A DNA stretch of 64,000 bases from Utricularia gibba (taxonomy: Eukaryota > Streptophyta > Magnoliopsida > Lamiales > Lentibulariaceae), in contig NEEC01000021.1 of assembly GCA_002189035.1 (NCBI GenBank), forward strand, positions 434,001-498,000, in the 5' to 3' direction. A program made the position numbers and the translations under genes. Positions 60,206-64,000 of the stretch are shown piece after piece. The stretch's first letter is position 1, and every line of letters starts with the position of its first letter. Below the pieces are notes generated by a model. It was not told where the DNA came from and ran no database searches. It was given only the letters and a program-made list of their open reading frames with translations.

Positions 60206-63200
60206 TCACTGAATTTCATCGTTGCTGCTGTAACTCCCACGCTGTGCCGCTGTGGGTTGTCTTATTCTATCAAATATTTCCTCCAACGTCTCAGAAGGAG
60301 ATGCCGGAATCTGCTTATCTCCAAACTGGTTCAGGGGAATGAACCTTCTAGCCTCTAGAGTCGCCTTCATGTTGCTCAACCCAGTCTTCATGGATTCCCA
60401 AGTGGATGTGATCCGCCAAGGCGTCGTGCCGGAGTTGTCAACTTCACCTAACACGGTGCCCACCCCCGGCGCTCCGACTCTGTAGCCATCACTGATGGGG
60501 TTACTCTTCTCAGACACAGGCTCTGAGTGTGCATGGTGGTGATGGCGATGCCGGTGGCTTGAGCCTTCCTCAATCACGAGCCTTGATGCTTGTGAGCCGT
60601 GAGGAACCTGCAAAAGAATGGCTGGCATTCACTGGAATTGATCTCCAATGCGAAGAAGACGATCAAAGGAGCTCATTTACATACGGAGGAGGAGCCATCC
60701 TCACTTCGTTCAAGATCTGCGGCTGCAGAGCTGAAGCTTCTAGCTAATGGGACGATAAGTTCGCCAACATTGTACCCTTGTTGAAGCCATAACCTTTCTG
60801 GGAAAGTAAGCAGGAGGTTGAAGATGCAACAAACCATCTAAGTGAATCATCAGATTGCAGAACTTTCATTACCTTTGTTCAAGATCAGTAGCCCAGACGG
60901 ATCGAACCCATCGAGATCTTCAGATTCCTCGTGAAGAAACTTGAAGACTTTCCAGTTGCCGAAGTATGCTATGGCATGATCAATGAAATTTGCAGCTATA
61001 AATATGGTGTAGATGACCATGATAAGGGGGTAGATTTTGTTGAATCCTTTCCCAAAGAAGGGAACTGCATCATCAATATTTCCCATTCTCTGCGTGAAAT
61101 GTGCAGTCAGATGTTTTTTTCAACTGACAGGAGACAGAGAAGTGATGCTTGCATCTAGTTAGTTCCTACTGACCTTTTCAAATACAGTCTTGGCTCCATT
61201 GTCAAGATGAATGAGGTTGAGGAAATTGTAGGAAATCGGGGGAGCGTAACGAGCCACCATCCTTGACAAGATAACTTGCCATTCGATACTCGAAGAACGA
61301 ACTAAGAAAGGAGAGCATTGAGAAAAGAGGAAAGACAACTTACGAGCATATCATCAGCAAACTAACTGAACTCGTTTGTTGTGGAGTCAGGGAGTAGAAA
61401 GTCAGCATTCCGATCTTGAATAAGGAGTAGTAGGTGCAGATGCACATGTACATCAAGGGGATAAAAGCAGCAATCTGTGATGCACGAAACAAATGCAAAA
61501 TCATTTTTCATGTGCACAAACTAACGAAATGCTCGAGTTGTGAGAGACAGTCACCTGCACAAGCACTTCATTCTTCTCAAAAGTGTTGATCAGGATTGAG
61601 AAGAGAGACAGATCAACACCACTGGGCAGGATTGTGGCCTCTGCAAGAAGTATAGCAGCTGACAAGCACCCCAATATGATGGCCAAAAGTCTCTCAAGCC
61701 ATTGTCTTAAGACACATCGCCATGCAAACTCTGTGTAGAAGCGTCACAAATCAGTGAGAATATCATTTTGTTCTCAAACCATCATCACCAGTATCCAAAT
61801 GAATGCTGAAGCCAGAGACATTTTTGTTTAAAAAGGTTCAGGATTGGTGGGCAAGGAAGTTACTGGGCTGGTAGCTAAGGATGATCATTACCAATAACAT
61901 CAAGAGATGAACCAAACCTCCCCTTGCGTTCCGGCCTGAAGCTTGATATGTATTTCCTGCGGAGAAAAAGATGCTTATATATAAGAATCCTTTTACAGCT
62001 AAAATGGCCGACAACAAATAAGAATATTTTCAGTGATGCATTGCAGCAGCAACCAAGATGACATTGATGAATCACCAAATGAAACGATGCATTCCATGGA
62101 ATAGTTGAAGAGAAGCAGATGCATACCATCCATTGGGGCCACGATATTCATAACTCTTTATGATGTCCTCTAGTTCTAGAGCCTCCTTCACAAAATTCAC
62201 ATATTCACTGCATTTCATAAGTAAAGGTTAAAACATTCGCATGCAGGTAAACAATTTGCATCTATCCACCTTTTATAGCGATAATACTGCTCACGAGCTT
62301 TTCTCAGTTGACGCCTAAGAGATGCCATAGTTTTTTTATCTGTGTCATAATCCATGTCATTTTCCCCTAACTTCCCACCCTGAGGTTTAAAAGTGGGATC
62401 TTCACTGAGCTGCAACCCATTTCAAACCAGCGACTTAGAAGTGTGAGGATCACTTAAATCTAGGGGAAGATAAAAAGAGAGGGAAATATGATAACCATCT
62501 GAATCAACATTTTGTCAATGACACCCATATATGGCCTCAGGGGATCACGCCTTGCCATCTGCTTAGAAGTTGCTTGAGCAACCTATCAATGAATATGGTA
62601 GAAAAGCAACTCATATTAGGAAACATCATGAAGAATCACAACACACCAGTGTGGTTAGACAGATACTGAACAATAACAATTCTTGGCTTGGAGGCCTTGG
62701 TATGAACTCAGATCTCTCTTGATGGCTTAAGATGCAGTGAGAAGAAAGCCTGAAATAGGGATACTTACCACGATTGAATTTGAAAATTCCTGGTGGGCAT
62801 CATCATACTTGACAGCCATTTTAGATACTTTGTGAGAAAGCATCTTATGTCGAGATGCCCAATCAGCATGTCTCCAAATACCTCTTGGGATTTCATTCAA
62901 AGCAAAACCCAAAAGAAAAGCTCCAGTAACAAGACCAAATGTATTTGAGCATGCCATGGCAAAGCCCAAGATGCTTCCAGCCCTGCAAACAGATGATCAA
63001 TGTACGTTTAGAGAGAAAAAAAAAATAGCCAAAAGGCTATGAATCAAAAAAAGTATTGCTATCTATCACGTCTTCAGAACTGACACATGAGATTTGTTTA
63101 ACAATATCTTCAAATTTAGTTTTCAGCTAATCTTCTGCAGTTTAATGATGCAGCTCTCTAATATAAAAATGTCCATCTCTGTTGACAGATGAACGTGGAT

Positions 63201-64000
63201 GATGGCAAACGGAGCATATGAAGAACTATATTTGAAAGAATAAGAAACATACCAATTCCTATGGAAAATAACCAACAGTATAACTCCAAAGAGTGCAATA
63301 GAACCAACACAGAAATAGTAGATCAGGTTCATATGAGCACTAGTCCTTAGCCTATCCCGGATCGTGAAGTCACCAGAATCTTCATAACCCTGAATTAATG
63401 GTACCACAGCCCTGCTTAGGAGAACAACTTCGATAAATCTATGAGGGGAAATAACATGGTTTTCACTAATGGAAAGTGATGTGGTGAAACATGAATAGCC
63501 TCTCAAACTCTTGAGTTCCATCAATCATTCGGATGAATCTAGGAAACATACCACGTGAGCAAAAATGTGCTCCAATAAGACCAGCTCCAGAAGAACGATA
63601 TACCTGTTTTTTCATGATTGGTAATCGTCTGCACCATAAAAGCAGAAAACAGTTATCCCAAAGAAAAAGAAGAAATTCATCATCCTCTTGTCGAAAGGCA
63701 TGTAGCACATTTGACACACAGGTTGTATTGGCACCAGCTAAATCTGCGGAATGCATATTTGAGTTTAAAAAATACATGAAACCAAACAAGCGAAGAAAAA
63801 TATGGAAACCCAAATCGTCAATCTGCGTGCATTTTTCGTCGAAAGGAACAAGAAAAAAAAAGAAACAAATAGATCAGATCAACCCAGATCGCAAAACTGA
63901 AGAATAATACAGAAAATAGGAACGTGGGGAAGAAAACTAACAGCCCATATGTCAGCTGGCACAAGGATGATGATGGAGAGGGAACAAAACCATGCATATC
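60206..64000 (-). CDS. LMBR1-domain membrane protein (LMBD2-like), 5' end outside window
   Basis: Polytopic membrane protein of the LMBR1/limb region family; animal LMBD2 relatives associate with receptor signalling, the plant role is little known. Visible exons: 64000-63942 (partial), 63628-63552, 63411-63253, 62982-62769, 62582-62496, 62409-62270, 62207-62127, 61956-61892, 61730-61555, 61474-61344, 61261-61174, 61089-60873, 60797-60685, 60607-60206, all in phase. Membrane segments include CSLSIIILVPADIWA, FFWSWSYWSTFLLTW, SIALFGVILLVIF and LVTGAFLLGFALNEIPRGIW. A cytosolic loop carries DMDYDTDKKTMASLRRQLRK and a coiled coil. Later segments: FIPLMYMCICTYYSLF, NLIHLD and YPLIMVIYTIFIAANF. The cytosolic tail has a His-rich run SHRHRHHHHAHSE and ends RGSYSSNDEIQ. 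The N-terminal 40-50 residues are beyond base 64000. Confidence 0.94.

Noticed and set aside
59804-60358. Plus-strand frame of 184 codons at the 3' end of the LMBR1 gene
   Set aside because: Overlaps the minus-strand 3' UTR and last exon; no recognisable domain.
1-64000. CRISPR arrays, rRNA genes, prokaryotic operons, tRNA genes
   Set aside because: No regularly spaced repeats with spacers, no rRNA sequence and no convincing tRNA cloverleaf were seen; the window is eukaryotic nuclear DNA.

Overview
The window is nuclear DNA of a flowering plant, almost certainly a eudicot. Every recognisable gene is a plant family member split by short GT-AG introns, spacers are AT-rich, and plant transposon classes are present (PIF/Harbinger, Ty1/copia, Ty3/gypsy). 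The R1/Rx-type resistance gene with an N-terminus starting MAVAAYVSLL hints at an asterid such as Lamiales, but this is only an impression.

Left half (1-29 kb) is gene-rich. In order: a cell-wall xyloglucan endotransglucosylase/hydrolase (XTH, +); phospholipid:diacylglycerol acyltransferase (PDAT1-like, -); an ankyrin-DHHC S-acyltransferase of the PAT23/TIP1 group (-); a broken methionine-R-sulfoxide reductase B copy (-); a small probably plastid-targeted protein of unknown function (-); a 3-kb AT-rich spacer with a 133-bp tandem duplication; a GTE-type bromodomain-NET protein (+); mitochondrial HSP70 (-); and a dynamin-related DRP3-type organelle-fission GTPase (+). The DRP3 model carries a 1-base frameshift in a G-run.

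Middle (29-41 kb): an internally deleted PIF/Harbinger element with TGA target duplication; an NPH3 phototropin-signalling orthologue (-); a small relic resembling a 2-oxoglutarate dioxygenase; and an intact single-exon CC-NB-ARC-LRR resistance gene (-).

Right part (42-58 kb) is a transposon-rich block: a 3.66-kb PIF/Harbinger element with TTA target duplication, good terminal inverted repeats and dead ORFs; a second resistance gene reduced to two relics on either side of a short copia element and unclassified DNA; and a decayed gypsy element lying on the minus strand. The window closes with an LMBR1-domain membrane protein (LMBD2 type, -) whose 5' end lies beyond base 64000.

The genes form no operon or pathway cluster, as expected for a plant chromosome. 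Coding exons were placed by reading frame continuity, splice dinucleotides and family similarity recalled from memory; no alignment or search was run. I found no convincing new biological system. The most useful second looks are the DRP3 lesions, the MsrB relic with compensating indels, the two Harbinger elements, and the split resistance pseudogene.
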